Below are positions 10,287-20,145 of a stretch of DNA of 64,000 nt, in pieces. The stretch covers positions 43,203 through 107,202 of the forward strand of contig NZ_CANMDU010000012.1 in assembly GCF_947496775.1 (NCBI RefSeq), given 5' to 3'. The notes beneath the pieces are model-generated. The model searched no databases and was not told where the DNA came from. It saw only the letters and a list, made by a program, of their open reading frames with translations. The stretch comes from an uncultured Maribacter sp. (lineage in GTDB: Bacteria > Bacteroidota > Bacteroidia > Flavobacteriales > Flavobacteriaceae). The translations under genes were made by a program, and so were the position numbers. The first letter of the stretch is position 1. Every line of letters starts with the position of its first letter.

Positions 10287-11468
10287 ATGTTTATAAAGAA
10301 ATTATTTTTTTTATTCGTTCTTTTTTTCAGCATCATTAACAATGCTCAAAAGAAAATAGAATTAACCCCTTTATCCAAAGTTAGCGTCTTAACTATAGGA
10401 ACAGAAGAAGAACTAAGCTCTAAATTTGGTCATAGTGCTTTTCGTATACAAGACCCTACTTTAGGTATTGACGTTACCTATAATTATGGAATGTTCGATT
10501 TTAACGCCCCTAATTTTTACTTAAAGTTCACTACCGGGAAACTACCTTATAGATTAGCAAGACATTCTTTTGAGAACTTTATGTATAGTTACAAAATAGA
10601 GAATAGATGGGTAAAAGAACAAACACTTAATCTTAACCTAAAAGAAAAAAATACACTTCTTCAGTTTTTAGAAAACAATTTATTGCCCGAGAATAAATAT
10701 TATAAATATGATTTTTTGTTTGATAATTGTGCGACTAAAATCCCGGAGGTATTAAAAAAAATTACAAACGAGGACCTTAAACCTTCCCACAGTCATTTAA
10801 AAAAAGAATCGACCTTTAGACAACTAATACATGAATCTTTAGATACTAATGAATGGTCTACCTTTGGCATAGATTTAGCTCTTGGTTCCGTTATAGATAT
10901 AAAAGCAACATCAAAAGAACATCTATTCTTACCTATTTATGTATACCATCAATTAGAAAATACTTCTAAAAAAGACAATACACCTTTAGTATCTAAAACA
11001 GAAATGATTTTAAAAACTAAAGCCCAAGAAAAAAACAATATTTTTCTACTAAGTCCATTTTTTTGGTTTGGTCTCCTTTTTATTCTTGTAACTCTACTCA
11101 CCATAAAAGATTATAGCACAAAAAAAAGAACCAAATGGTTAGATACTCTTTTATTCTTTTCTACAGGAATTGCAGGTTTATTAATTCTTTTTCTTTGGTT
11201 TGGAACAGACCACAACGCAACGGCAAGGAATTTTAATATTTTATGGGCCTTTCCTTTAAACCTTTATGTTGCTTTTGTTTTAAGAAAGAAAAGCCTTCCA
11301 GATTGGATTAAAATATACTTAATTACTTTACTCTCACTAATATTAATTTCGCTTTTTATTTGGGCCGCAAAAATTCAGGTATTCTCAATCATTCTTATTT
11401 TTATTTTACTTTCATTAGTAATAAGATATCTGTATTTATTATTTCATTTAAGACGTAGAAACGACTAA
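10287..11468 (+). CDS. DUF4105 (Lnb N-terminal periplasmic domain) membrane protein
   Basis: A signal peptide (FIKKLFFLFVLFFSIINNAQ) is followed by a DUF4105 domain (about 30-190), an NlpC/P60-like fold. A candidate catalytic histidine lies in SSKFGHSAFRI and a cysteine in FLFDNCATKIP. The C-terminal third has about four to five membrane helices (FFWFGLLFILVTLL, LLFFSTGIAGLLILF, and others). The family is conserved in Bacteroidetes next to envelope genes, but the substrate is not established; a thiol hydrolase or acyltransferase is possible. I chose the ATG at 10287 over an upstream TTG at 10236 because the signal peptide begins there. It sits 16 bp before the ABC-F gene. Confidence 0.8.
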   Translation: MFIKKLFFLFVLFFSIINNAQKKIELTPLSKVSVLTIGTEEELSSKFGHSAFRIQDPTLGIDVTYNYGMFDFNAPNFYLKFTTGKLPYRLARHSFENFMYSYKIENRWVKEQTLNLNLKEKNTLLQFLENNLLPENKYYKYDFLFDNCATKIPEVLKKITNEDLKPSHSHLKKESTFRQLIHESLDTNEWSTFGIDLALGSVIDIKATSKEHLFLPIYVYHQLENTSKKDNTPLVSKTEMILKTKAQEKNNIFLLSPFFWFGLLFILVTLLTIKDYSTKKRTKWLDTLLFFSTGIAGLLILFLWFGTDHNATARNFNILWAFPLNLYVAFVLRKKSLPDWIKIYLITLLSLILISLFIWAAKIQVFSIILIFILLSLVIRYLYLLFHLRRRND

Positions 11469-11484
11469 AATTTAGTTAACAAAA

Positions 11485-13359
11485 ATGAACTTACTAACGG
11501 TAGAAAATATTGCCAAATCCTTTGGCGAACTTGTCCTTTTTAAAGACCTATCTTTCGGCATTAATAAAGACCAAAAAATAGCTTTAATTGCCAAAAATGG
11601 AAGTGGAAAAACCTCAATATTAAATATCCTTTCAGGGGCAGAAGCTCCAGATAAAGGACAAGTAAACTATCGTAAAGGCACGCGGGTTTCCTTTTTAGAA
11701 CAGGAACCAAAAATGGACCCAAAACTAAGTATTGAAGAAACCATTTTTGCGTCAGACAATGAAGTTCTAAAGATAATTCGTGCTTATGAAAAAGCTTTAA
11801 ACAATCCAGAAGACACTGAAGCATACCAAAAGGCTTTTGAAGCTATGGATCGTTTTAATGCTTGGGATTTTGAAACGCAATACAAACAAATTTTATCTAA
11901 GTTAAAACTAGATGATTTAAACTTAAAAGTAGGTTTACTCTCCGGTGGACAAAAGAAAAGACTAGCTCTAGCAGATGCCTTAATTAATAAACCCGATTTA
12001 TTAATCTTAGATGAACCTACCAATCATCTAGATTTGGAGATGATAGAGTGGTTAGAGCAATATTTTGCAAAAGAAAATATGACTCTGTTTATGGTAACGC
12101 ACGATCGTTACTTTTTAGAACGTGTATGTAATGAAATTATAGAACTAGATGGAGGTAACCTTTACCCCTACAAAGGGAACTACTCTTATTATTTAGAGAA
12201 AAAAGAAGCCAGAAAAGAGCAAGAAGCAGTAGAACATCATAAATCTAAACTTTTGTTTAAAAAAGAATTAGATTGGATGCGAAGACAACCTAAGGCCAGA
12301 ACTACAAAATCTAAATCTAGAATAGACGATTTCCACGCCATTAAAGAAAAAGCTAACAATAGAAGAAAAGAACATGAAGTTCAGTTAGAAATTAATATGA
12401 CCCGAATGGGTAGTAAGATTATTGAGCTTCATAAAATTTCCAAAGCTTTTCCGGATAAACCCATCTTGGACCAGTTCGACTATAGTTTTACCAAAGGAGA
12501 GCGTGTTGGTATAATTGGAAAAAATGGCACCGGAAAATCTACCTTTTTAAATATCATTGCTGGAAAAGGAGAGCCGGATAGCGGAAAAGTAATTATAGGA
12601 GATACCATAAAATTTGGATATTACACCCAAAAAGGGATTGCTATTAAAGAAGGACAAAAAGTAATTGATGTCATTCGCGATTTTGGCGATTATATTCCTC
12701 TTACCAAAGGACGACAAATTTCAGCGCAACAACTATTAGAACGTTTTCTTTTTGACAGAAAAAAACAATATGATTTTGTTGAAAAACTAAGTGGTGGTGA
12801 AAGAAAGAGGTTATACCTATGTACCGTTTTAATACAAAACCCCAATTTTTTAATACTAGATGAGCCTACTAATGATTTAGATATTGTTACTCTAAATGTA
12901 CTAGAAAGCTTCTTATTAGACTTCCCTGGTTGCCTAATGGTAGTTTCTCATGATAGATATTTTATGGACAAAATTGTAGACCATTTATTTGTATTTAGAG
13001 GCAATGCTGTCATAGAAAATTTTCCAGGCAATTATTCAGATTACAGAGCATATGAAGACAGCCAAGTAATTGAAAAAAGAGAACAAAAAGAAAGCTCTAA
13101 CTCCAAATCTAAAAATTCATGGAAAAAAGAAAGTACGGCAAATAAACTATCTTATGCGGAACAAAAAGAATATAACCAAATAGAAAGAGAAATTCAAAAG
13201 CTAGAAAATAGAAAGACAAAAACTCAAAATGAATTTACCAATCCGGAACTTTCTGGAGACGACATTGCCGAACTATCTAAAAAATTACAAGAAATAAACA
13301 TTGCTATAGAAACTAAAACTGAACGCTGGTTTGAGCTTTCTGCAATCATAGAAAACTAA
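11485..13359 (+). CDS. ABC-F family ATPase, Uup type
   Basis: A soluble twin-ATPase of the ABC-F class that acts on ribosomes rather than in transport. The first cassette has Walker A AKNGSGKTS (36-44), signature LSGGQKKRLALA and Walker B LLILDEPTNHLD. The second has GKNGTGKST, LSGGERKRLYL and FLILDEPTNDLD. The interdomain linker is basic, and a charged coiled-coil tail (about 555-620) matches Uup. Full length is 624 aa. It probably forms one transcription unit with the DUF4105 gene and the methyltransferase-like remnant 9 bp downstream. Confidence 0.9.
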   Translation: MNLLTVENIAKSFGELVLFKDLSFGINKDQKIALIAKNGSGKTSILNILSGAEAPDKGQVNYRKGTRVSFLEQEPKMDPKLSIEETIFASDNEVLKIIRAYEKALNNPEDTEAYQKAFEAMDRFNAWDFETQYKQILSKLKLDDLNLKVGLLSGGQKKRLALADALINKPDLLILDEPTNHLDLEMIEWLEQYFAKENMTLFMVTHDRYFLERVCNEIIELDGGNLYPYKGNYSYYLEKKEARKEQEAVEHHKSKLLFKKELDWMRRQPKARTTKSKSRIDDFHAIKEKANNRRKEHEVQLEINMTRMGSKIIELHKISKAFPDKPILDQFDYSFTKGERVGIIGKNGTGKSTFLNIIAGKGEPDSGKVIIGDTIKFGYYTQKGIAIKEGQKVIDVIRDFGDYIPLTKGRQISAQQLLERFLFDRKKQYDFVEKLSGGERKRLYLCTVLIQNPNFLILDEPTNDLDIVTLNVLESFLLDFPGCLMVVSHDRYFMDKIVDHLFVFRGNAVIENFPGNYSDYRAYEDSQVIEKREQKESSNSKSKNSWKKESTANKLSYAEQKEYNQIEREIQKLENRKTKTQNEFTNPELSGDDIAELSKKLQEINIAIETKTERWFELSAIIEN

Positions 13360-13368
13360 CCTTATCCA

Positions 13369-13863
13369 TTGTATTCTTTTATTCATCACATTAAATTTCT
13401 TTTAAGAGCTACGAATCAACATGGTGTACATTCTCCTTTTGTATATTCTTATGTTACCAAATGCCTATATTCCAAAAAGAAATATGCTTCGACCAAAAGT
13501 GCTGATGTATTACTAAAAAGTATTGATTATTTTAAAATTAAAAGTTTAAAAATTAATTCGGAAAGTGAATTATATAAACATCAAATTAAAAAAAGATTTC
13601 CAGGTTTAAATACTAATACCTCTACCTACGATGCTATTTATATGAATGATTGTCTTACTTGGGATAAAGAAATAGAAAAAAAAGAAATAAAAAATACTAG
13701 TTGGGTCTTTATTAAGAGTATTCATCATAGTAAAGAATCCTCTTCTCAATGGAACAACATTATAGCACTAGATGAAGTAACCGTTAGTATTGATTTGTTT
13801 TATTGTGGAGTACTTTTTTTTCGTCGAGAACAAGAAAAGGAACATTTTAAAATTAGATACTAA
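13369..13863 (+). CDS. Shortened methyltransferase-like protein lacking the SAM-binding core
   Basis: The N-terminus (LLRATNQHGVHSPFVYSYVTKCLY) and C-terminus (SWVFIKSIHHSKESS, then VTVSIDLFYCGVLFFRREQEKEHF) match the two ends of a flavobacterial class I SAM-methyltransferase family of about 235-270 aa. This protein has only 164 aa. The middle, where the glycine-rich SAM loop (an EIGTSLG-like motif) should be, is missing. The frame stays open across the gap, so this is an in-frame internal deletion rather than a frameshift. It is either an eroding gene or a non-catalytic descendant. The start is TTG at 13369, the only start after the preceding stop, 9 bp from the ABC-F gene. Confidence 0.6.
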   Translation: MYSFIHHIKFLLRATNQHGVHSPFVYSYVTKCLYSKKKYASTKSADVLLKSIDYFKIKSLKINSESELYKHQIKKRFPGLNTNTSTYDAIYMNDCLTWDKEIEKKEIKNTSWVFIKSIHHSKESSSQWNNIIALDEVTVSIDLFYCGVLFFRREQEKEHFKIRY

Positions 13864-13985
13864 AAGCTTAATTTTAATGTAAATTACCTTGCAATTTTCT
13901 TGCAAGCCGTTAAAAACACCTTGAAGCATTTGGACACATGCATCATGGAATAAAAAACCCGTCGAAGGGAATAAATTGAAATAGT

Positions 13986-14132
13986 ATGGAAAATAATACC
14001 ATGTTTTATGTTTTAGGAGGCGTAGTTGCTATATATCTATTTGTTACTATGAGAAATCGCCAAAAATCAAAAGATAGAAAGTCAAAAAAATTTATGAGCG
14101 ATTATAATAGAAAGAATAAAAAGTTAGATTAG
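13986..14132 (+). CDS. Small single-span membrane protein
   Basis: A 48-aa ORF starting at an ATG with one hydrophobic segment (MFYVLGGVVAIYLFVTM, residues 6-22), then a strongly basic tail with RNRQKSKDRKSKKF and NRKNKK. The composition fits an inner-membrane microprotein with a cytoplasmic basic tail. It lies 35 bp before the adenosyltransferase gene on the same strand and may be co-transcribed. No function is known to me. The short length limits confidence. Confidence 0.5.
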   Translation: MENNTMFYVLGGVVAIYLFVTMRNRQKSKDRKSKKFMSDYNRKNKKLD

Positions 14133-14167
14133 TACATTGTTGATTTACCCATATTAAATAAACAAAT

Positions 14168-14743
14168 ATGAAAATATATACTAAGACTGGTGACAAAGGA
14201 ACATCTGCTCTTTTCGGTGGCACTAGAGTTCCTAAACATCATATTAGACTAGATGCCTACGGCACCATAGATGAATTAAACTCGTGGATAGGTCTTATCC
14301 GAGATCAAGAAATAGATACACTGTCCAAAAAAACGCTAACTCTTTTACAAGACAAATTATTTACCGTTGGCGCTATTTTAGCAACTGACCCTGAAAAAGC
14401 GATTCTTAAAAACGGAAAAGAACGGCTTACCATCCCTAAAATTAAGGATACCGATATTACTTTTCTAGAAGATAATATGGATGCTATGGAGGTAAGTTTA
14501 CCCCAAATGACTCATTTTATTTTACCAGGAGGACACACAACCGTGTCATACTGTCATATTGCACGTACTATTTGCAGAAGAGCGGAGCGCATGGTATCTT
14601 TTTTAAATGAAAATGAACCAACAGATCCTAATGTTTTGTCATATATCAACAGATTATCCGACTACCTATTTGTATTGGCACGAAAGTTGTCTTTTGACCT
14701 TAAAGCTGAAGAAATTAAATGGATACCTGAAAAAAAAGGCTAA
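14168..14743 (+). CDS. Cob(I)yrinic acid a,c-diamide adenosyltransferase, PduO type
   Basis: Transfers the adenosyl group from ATP to cob(I)alamin to form adenosylcobalamin. The N-terminal KIYTKTGDKGTSALFGGTRVPK is the ATP-binding signature. DAYGTIDELNSWIGL and the C-terminal ARTICRRAERMV plus YINRLSDYLFVLARK are the other PduO landmarks. It has 191 aa, the normal length. No cobalamin biosynthesis gene or B12 riboswitch is seen nearby, so the organism may salvage cobalamin. I saw no leader structure in the 35 bp upstream. Confidence 0.93.
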   Translation: MKIYTKTGDKGTSALFGGTRVPKHHIRLDAYGTIDELNSWIGLIRDQEIDTLSKKTLTLLQDKLFTVGAILATDPEKAILKNGKERLTIPKIKDTDITFLEDNMDAMEVSLPQMTHFILPGGHTTVSYCHIARTICRRAERMVSFLNENEPTDPNVLSYINRLSDYLFVLARKLSFDLKAEEIKWIPEKKG

Positions 14744-14878
14744 TAAATTCGTTATTTCTTCGTTATCAAAATATTAGCACGGGGATTTTGTTAATAAAAT
14801 AGTGGAAATACTTACAAAAAACCTTGGCTATTTATATTTAAAAATTATTTTTGCAAAAATTTAAAACACATTATTAAC

Positions 14879-15103
14879 ATGTATTGGACATTAGAACTAG
14901 CATCTTATTTAAGTGATGCGCCATGGCCGGCTACCAAAGATGAGTTGATTGACTACTCTATTAGAACAGGAGCTCCGTTAGAAGTTGTAGAAAACTTACA
15001 ATCAATGGAAGAGGAAGGTGGAGAAATTTACGAGTCTATCGAAGAAATTTGGCCAGATTATCCTACCGAAGAAGATTACCTCTGGAATGAGGATGAATAT
15101 TAA
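14879..15103 (+). CDS. DUF2795 domain protein
   Basis: A 74-aa acidic protein, MYWTLELASYLSDAPWPATK followed by a YSIRTGAPLEVVENLQ segment and a glutamate/tryptophan-rich end. This matches the short DUF2795 family found upstream of secA in many Bacteroidetes. It is helical, soluble and of unknown function. It is followed at once by a terminator, so it is probably monocistronic. Confidence 0.8.
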   Translation: MYWTLELASYLSDAPWPATKDELIDYSIRTGAPLEVVENLQSMEEEGGEIYESIEEIWPDYPTEEDYLWNEDEY

Positions 15104-15129
15104 TAAAATATTATAACAATTGCTGTAAA

Positions 15130-15155
15130 AAAGTCTCCTTGGAGGCTTTTTTTTT
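15130..15155 (+). terminator. Rho-independent terminator after the DUF2795 gene
   Basis: The stem AAGTCTCC / GGAGGCTT (15131-15138 with 15141-15148, one G-T pair, tight loop) is followed by a run of nine to ten T. It lies 27 bases after the stop codon. Confidence 0.75.
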
Positions 15156-15326
15156 ATGTAATTTTGTCAGCCACGTAGTGTAATTTTTACAAAAGATTAA
15201 ACTGGAATAGCTTTTGTTGTAAAATTATACGGTTAACAAAGAAATAATAACCATAAAATATAATTGATAAACCATCATTTTAACTAGAGTTTTAAAAGGT
15301 TTACAATCTAAAATAGAAGAAGCATT

Positions 15327-18300
15327 ATGAGTTTTATAAATTCAATACTAAAGGTTTTTGTTGGTGACAAATCAGAAAAAGATGTAAAGGAATTACAACC
15401 TTTAGTAAAACAAATAAAATCTTTCGAAGCGACTATAGAAAATTTAAGCCATGACGAGCTTAGAGCAAAAACTATAGAGTTTAAAAATAAAATAAAAGAA
15501 AACTGTTCGGAGATAACTAGTAAGATTGATGCACTTACGGAAGAAGTACATGCTTCAACAGATATTGACAAAAATGAAGATATCTATGTTGAAATAGATA
15601 AATTAAAAGAAGAAGCCTATAAAATTTCCGAAAACACTTTAAATGAAATTTTACCAGAGGCTTTTGCAGTGGTTAAAGAAACTGCCAAACGTTTTGCTAA
15701 TAATAAAACCATTTCTGTTTCTGCATCCGAATATGACAGACAACTTTCTGGAGAAAAAGAATATGTTACTTTAGATGGTGATAGTGCTACTTGGCAAAAC
15801 TCATGGAATGCTGCTGGTAAAGATGTTACATGGGACATGATTCATTATGATGTTCAATTAATAGGTGGTATAGCATTACATCAAGGGAAAATTGCTGAAA
15901 TGCAAACAGGAGAAGGTAAAACTTTAGTTGCTACCCTGCCACTATATCTTAATGCTTTAACTGGTAAGGGAGCACATTTGGTAACTGTTAATGATTATTT
16001 AGCAAAAAGGGATAGTGCTTGGATGGCCCCAATATTTCAATTTCACGGTCTTTCTGTTGATTGTATAGATTACCATAAACCAAATTCTGAAGGTCGTAGA
16101 GCTGCTTATCATGCAGATATTACCTACGGAACAAATAATGAATTTGGGTTTGATTACTTAAGGGATAATATGGCCCACACACCAAAAGACTTAGTACAAC
16201 GTCCGCACAATTTTTCTATTGTAGATGAGGTTGATTCTGTTTTGGTAGATGATGCACGTACCCCTTTAATTATTTCTGGTCCAGTTCCAGAGGGTGACCG
16301 TCATGAATTTAACGAATTAAAACCTAGAGTTTCGGAGATTGTTCAAAAGCAACGTCAGTACCTAACAGGTGTATTTGCAGAAGCTAAAAAACATATTTCC
16401 GAAGGCGATACAAAAGAAGGTGGGTTCCTTTTATTAAGAGTACATAGAGGTTTACCTAAAAATAAAGCCCTAATCAAATTCTTAAGTGAAGAAGGAATAA
16501 AACAACTGTTGCAAAAAACAGAAAACTTCTATATGCAAGATAACAATAGAGAAATGCCTAAAGTAGATGAGGAACTTTTATTTGTTATTGATGAGAAAAA
16601 CAACCAAATAGAACTTACCGATAAAGGTGTAGAATATATTTCTGGAGATCAGGATAAAGACTTTTTTGTAATGCCAGATATTGGTGGAGAGATTGCAAAA
16701 ATTGAAAACCAAAATCTTGAAATAGAAAAAGAAGCCGAGCTAAAAGAAGAATTATTCAAAGACTTCACTGTAAAAAGTGAGCGTATCCATACTATGAGTC
16801 AATTACTTAAAGCCTACACTCTTTTTGAGAAAGATGTAGAGTATGTAGTAATGGATAACAAAGTAATGATTGTAGACGAGCAAACGGGGCGTATTATGGA
16901 TGGCCGTAGATACTCAGACGGTTTACACCAGGCAATCGAAGCTAAGGAAAATGTAAAGATTGAAGCTCTTACGCAAACCTTCGCTACAGTTACCTTACAA
17001 AATTATTTTAGAATGTATAGTAAGCTTTCTGGTATGACAGGTACCGCTATTACGGAAGCAGGAGAATTTTGGGAAATCTATAAATTAGATGTTATGGAAA
17101 TCCCTACTAACAGACCAATTGCCCGGGATGATCGTAACGATTTAATTTACAAAACTAAACGAGAAAAATATAATGCCATTATTGATGAAGTTACCAAACT
17201 ATCACAATCTGGAAGACCAGTTTTAATAGGTACAACATCAGTTGAAATATCTGAATTGCTATCTCGTATGTTAGGTATTCGCAAAGTACCGCATAATGTA
17301 TTAAATGCGAAACTACATAAAAAAGAAGCGGACGTTGTTGCAGAAGCAGGTAACCCTGGGGTAGTAACCATAGCAACAAACATGGCCGGTCGTGGTACCG
17401 ATATTAAACTATCAGATGCCGTTAAGGCCGCAGGAGGTTTAGCCATTGTAGGTACAGAAAGACATGACTCTAGAAGGGTGGACAGGCAATTAAGAGGTCG
17501 TTCTGGTCGTCAAGGAGACCCAGGAAGCTCTCAATTTTACGTTTCTCTAGAAGATAACCTAATGCGTTTATTTGGCTCAGATAGAGTAGCTAAAATGATG
17601 GATAAGATGGGCTTAGAAGATGGTGAGGTTATTCAACATAGTATGATGACCAAATCTATTGAGCGTGCTCAGAAAAAAGTAGAAGAGAATAACTTTGGTG
17701 TACGTAAGCGTTTATTAGAATATGATGATGTTATGAACGCTCAAAGAGAGGTTGTTTATAAAAGAAGAAGACATGCATTACAAGGAGAAAGACTTAAGGT
17801 AGATATTGCCAATATGGTATATGATACTTGCGAAGTAATCACAGAAACGAATAAAGTTGCAAGTGATTATAAGAATTTTGAGTTTGAGCTTATTAAATAT
17901 TTTTCTATTACCTCTCCAGTTTCCGAAGCGGACTTTGGCAAATTACCTTCACAAGAAATTGCTGGAATAATTTACAAGGAAGCGTATTCGCATTATAAAG
18001 AAAAAATGGAACGTAATGCAACTACAGCTTTCCCAGTAATTAAACAAGTATATGAAGACCAAGCTAATAAATTTGAGCGTATAGTTGTTCCGTTTACAGA
18101 CGGTATTAAGAGCCTTAATGTAGTTACTAATTTACAAGAGGCATACGAAAGTAACGGTAAACAATTAGTAACAGATTTTGAGAAAAATATTTCTTTAGCA
18201 ATAATAGATGATTCGTGGAAAACTCATTTGCGAAAAATGGATGAACTTAAACAGTCTGTTCAATTAGCTGTACACGAGCAAAAGGACCCTTTGTTAATTT

Positions 18301-18686
18301 ATAAATTTGAAGCTTTTGAGCTTTTCAAAGGGATGATTGATAAAGTAAATAAAGAAATTGTTTCTTTCTTATTCAAAGGAGAGTTGCCTTCAGAAAATGC
18401 TAATATCCAAGAAGCCGGAAACGTAAGAAGACCTAAAGAAAATTTACAAACTACGAAAGAAGAAATTCCTAATAGCGATGAATTAGCTGCCCAAAATAGA
18501 GCAGCAGGACAAACACAAGGGCAAAGACCAGCGGTTACAGAAACTATTACCAGAGAACGTCCAAAAATTGGAAGAAACGATAGAGTTACTATTAAAAATG
18601 TTATGTCTGGTGAAAGTAAAACTGTAAAATACAAACAAGCAGAACCTTTGATAGATAAAGGAGAATGGGTATTAACAGAAGATTAA
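15327..18686 (+). CDS. secA: Preprotein translocase ATPase SecA
   Basis: The motor of Sec-dependent export, moving between cytoplasm and SecYEG. Walker A is MQTGEGKTLVA near residue 194, the DEVDSVLVDDARTPL segment carries Walker B, and GRGTDI, GLAIVGTERHDSRRVDRQLRGRSGRQGDPG form the second helicase domain. Its length of 1119 aa is that of the Bacteroidetes type, with extra helical insertions relative to the ~900-aa E. coli protein. The C-terminus ends in KYKQAEPLIDKGEWVLTED and lacks the zinc-binding CxCxSGxxxxxC tail. It is a single gene ending at a strong terminator. Confidence 0.97.
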   Translation: MSFINSILKVFVGDKSEKDVKELQPLVKQIKSFEATIENLSHDELRAKTIEFKNKIKENCSEITSKIDALTEEVHASTDIDKNEDIYVEIDKLKEEAYKISENTLNEILPEAFAVVKETAKRFANNKTISVSASEYDRQLSGEKEYVTLDGDSATWQNSWNAAGKDVTWDMIHYDVQLIGGIALHQGKIAEMQTGEGKTLVATLPLYLNALTGKGAHLVTVNDYLAKRDSAWMAPIFQFHGLSVDCIDYHKPNSEGRRAAYHADITYGTNNEFGFDYLRDNMAHTPKDLVQRPHNFSIVDEVDSVLVDDARTPLIISGPVPEGDRHEFNELKPRVSEIVQKQRQYLTGVFAEAKKHISEGDTKEGGFLLLRVHRGLPKNKALIKFLSEEGIKQLLQKTENFYMQDNNREMPKVDEELLFVIDEKNNQIELTDKGVEYISGDQDKDFFVMPDIGGEIAKIENQNLEIEKEAELKEELFKDFTVKSERIHTMSQLLKAYTLFEKDVEYVVMDNKVMIVDEQTGRIMDGRRYSDGLHQAIEAKENVKIEALTQTFATVTLQNYFRMYSKLSGMTGTAITEAGEFWEIYKLDVMEIPTNRPIARDDRNDLIYKTKREKYNAIIDEVTKLSQSGRPVLIGTTSVEISELLSRMLGIRKVPHNVLNAKLHKKEADVVAEAGNPGVVTIATNMAGRGTDIKLSDAVKAAGGLAIVGTERHDSRRVDRQLRGRSGRQGDPGSSQFYVSLEDNLMRLFGSDRVAKMMDKMGLEDGEVIQHSMMTKSIERAQKKVEENNFGVRKRLLEYDDVMNAQREVVYKRRRHALQGERLKVDIANMVYDTCEVITETNKVASDYKNFEFELIKYFSITSPVSEADFGKLPSQEIAGIIYKEAYSHYKEKMERNATTAFPVIKQVYEDQANKFERIVVPFTDGIKSLNVVTNLQEAYESNGKQLVTDFEKNISLAIIDDSWKTHLRKMDELKQSVQLAVHEQKDPLLIYKFEAFELFKGMIDKVNKEIVSFLFKGELPSENANIQEAGNVRRPKENLQTTKEEIPNSDELAAQNRAAGQTQGQRPAVTETITRERPKIGRNDRVTIKNVMSGESKTVKYKQAEPLIDKGEWVLTED

Positions 18687-18707
18687 AACTTTATCATTTA
18701 CAAAGAA

Positions 18708-18746
18708 CAAAAAAATGACAATCAATTATGATTGTCATTTTTTTTA
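18708..18746 (+). terminator. Rho-independent terminator after secA
   Basis: A perfect ten-base stem ATGACAATCA / TGATTGTCAT (18715-18724 with 18729-18738, loop ATTA) is extended by A residues on the left and followed by a run of eight or more T. Confidence 0.88.
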
Positions 18747-18919
18747 TCATCCATTTCAAAAAAGATTAAATTCTTGTTCCGTAAAAGTCCAAAAAATAGA
18801 GCTATACCAACTATTTATTAAACTAAATAACACATTTTAACAAAGTATTTGGTTTTAATGCTAAAACATAATTAGATTTACATTGGATAACACCTCTAAC
18901 CAAGCTATAAAATCCGACT

Positions 18920-20134
18920 ATGCATAAACCAATACTAGATCAAGAAAGACAAAAGAACAAGATTAGTCTTATTCTTAAAGTAAATTACATCTCTTCTGCT
19001 CTATCTATTATACTTTCTATAATCTGTTTCTATGCCTTAAATATTAAGGAAATTGTTCCGGAGACCCTTTTAATTTTTGGAATAGTAAACCTTATAAATT
19101 CTTTCTTTTTTAAAAAACATAAGAATATAAACTTAACATACAATATATCTTTAATTCTGGCTTTGGTCTGTACACTTATTGTAACTTTGTATACTGGTGG
19201 TATCCATAGTTCCTTTATTTTTATTCTAGCCTTAATAGTTTTTGCTGGCTATGCTAATACAAGAAAATATGGTCAAATATATTTAAGCCTCATTTTTCTT
19301 CTTGTAATTTTAATATTCTCCCAAAGTGCTAGTGATTTTACATTTACAAGAAATGTTATACCTGAAAAACATCAAAGTATTTTTAGTCTTTTAAGTGTCC
19401 TATTTTCTATCTATTTATTAGGAAATGTTTTTGGTAAGAACTTATTAAACACACATAACACTTTATATAACTCTAAAAATGACTTATCTAAAAAACTCTT
19501 AGAAAAAGAAACTCTTCTTAAAGAAATTCATCATAGAGTAAAAAACAATTTACAAACAGTTTCTAGCCTTTTAAGTTTACAAACTAGAAACACGCAAGAC
19601 GATAATGTAAAAACATTACTTAAAGCCACCAAAGACAGGGTTATTTCTATGGCTATGATTCATGAAATGCTATATATGCGAGAAGACTTATCTAAAATAG
19701 AATACAAAACTTATGTAGAAGAATTGAGTCAATATTTAATAAAATCTATAAAAGGAATAGAAAATAAAATACAATTAACCATAGATATTCCAGATATTAA
19801 ATTAGGAATCGATACTGCAATACCATTAGGGTTATTAATTAACGAAGCTGTTACGAATGCCTTAAAATATGGAATTGTAGATGATAACGAAGGGGAAATT
19901 CATATCGCCATTACCAAAGAAGTAAACAAAGAATATGTTTTAAAAATAGGAGATAATGGTATTGGTTTCCCAGAAACCATTAATCACAAAAACACAAAAT
20001 CTCTTGGTCTTAAATTAATATACAACCTTACTAGACAATTAAAGGGTTCCGTAATTAGAGATGTCTCTAAAAAGGGTACCAATTATATTATTAAATTTCA
20101 GGAAATAGGACAACAATTACATCCTGTAGTTTAG
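18920..20134 (+). CDS. Membrane sensor histidine kinase, HisKA_2 type
   Basis: The N-terminal ~180 residues carry about six membrane helices with very short loops and no recognised sensor domain. A short coiled coil (LSKKLLEKETLL) leads into the HisKA_2 dimerisation box EIHHRVKNNLQTVSSLLSLQ, with the phosphorylated histidine near residue 205. The HATPase domain follows (NEAVTNALKYG, GDNGIGFPE). HisKA_2 kinases of this kind usually pair with a LytTR or NarL-type regulator, but none is adjacent, so it is an orphan in this window. 404 aa. The start is an ATG after an A-rich stretch. Confidence 0.88.
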   Translation: MHKPILDQERQKNKISLILKVNYISSALSIILSIICFYALNIKEIVPETLLIFGIVNLINSFFFKKHKNINLTYNISLILALVCTLIVTLYTGGIHSSFIFILALIVFAGYANTRKYGQIYLSLIFLLVILIFSQSASDFTFTRNVIPEKHQSIFSLLSVLFSIYLLGNVFGKNLLNTHNTLYNSKNDLSKKLLEKETLLKEIHHRVKNNLQTVSSLLSLQTRNTQDDNVKTLLKATKDRVISMAMIHEMLYMREDLSKIEYKTYVEELSQYLIKSIKGIENKIQLTIDIPDIKLGIDTAIPLGLLINEAVTNALKYGIVDDNEGEIHIAITKEVNKEYVLKIGDNGIGFPETINHKNTKSLGLKLIYNLTRQLKGSVIRDVSKKGTNYIIKFQEIGQQLHPVV

Positions 20135-20145
20135 GATGTATTAAA

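Noticed and set aside
13889..13908. CTTGCAA-TTTTC-TTGCAAG hairpin after the shortened methyltransferase-like gene
   Set aside because: A plausible stem but with no T-run after it. Too weak to call a terminator.
14133..14167. Cobalamin riboswitch before the adenosyltransferase
   Set aside because: The gap is only 35 bases and no B12-box-like sequence is seen.
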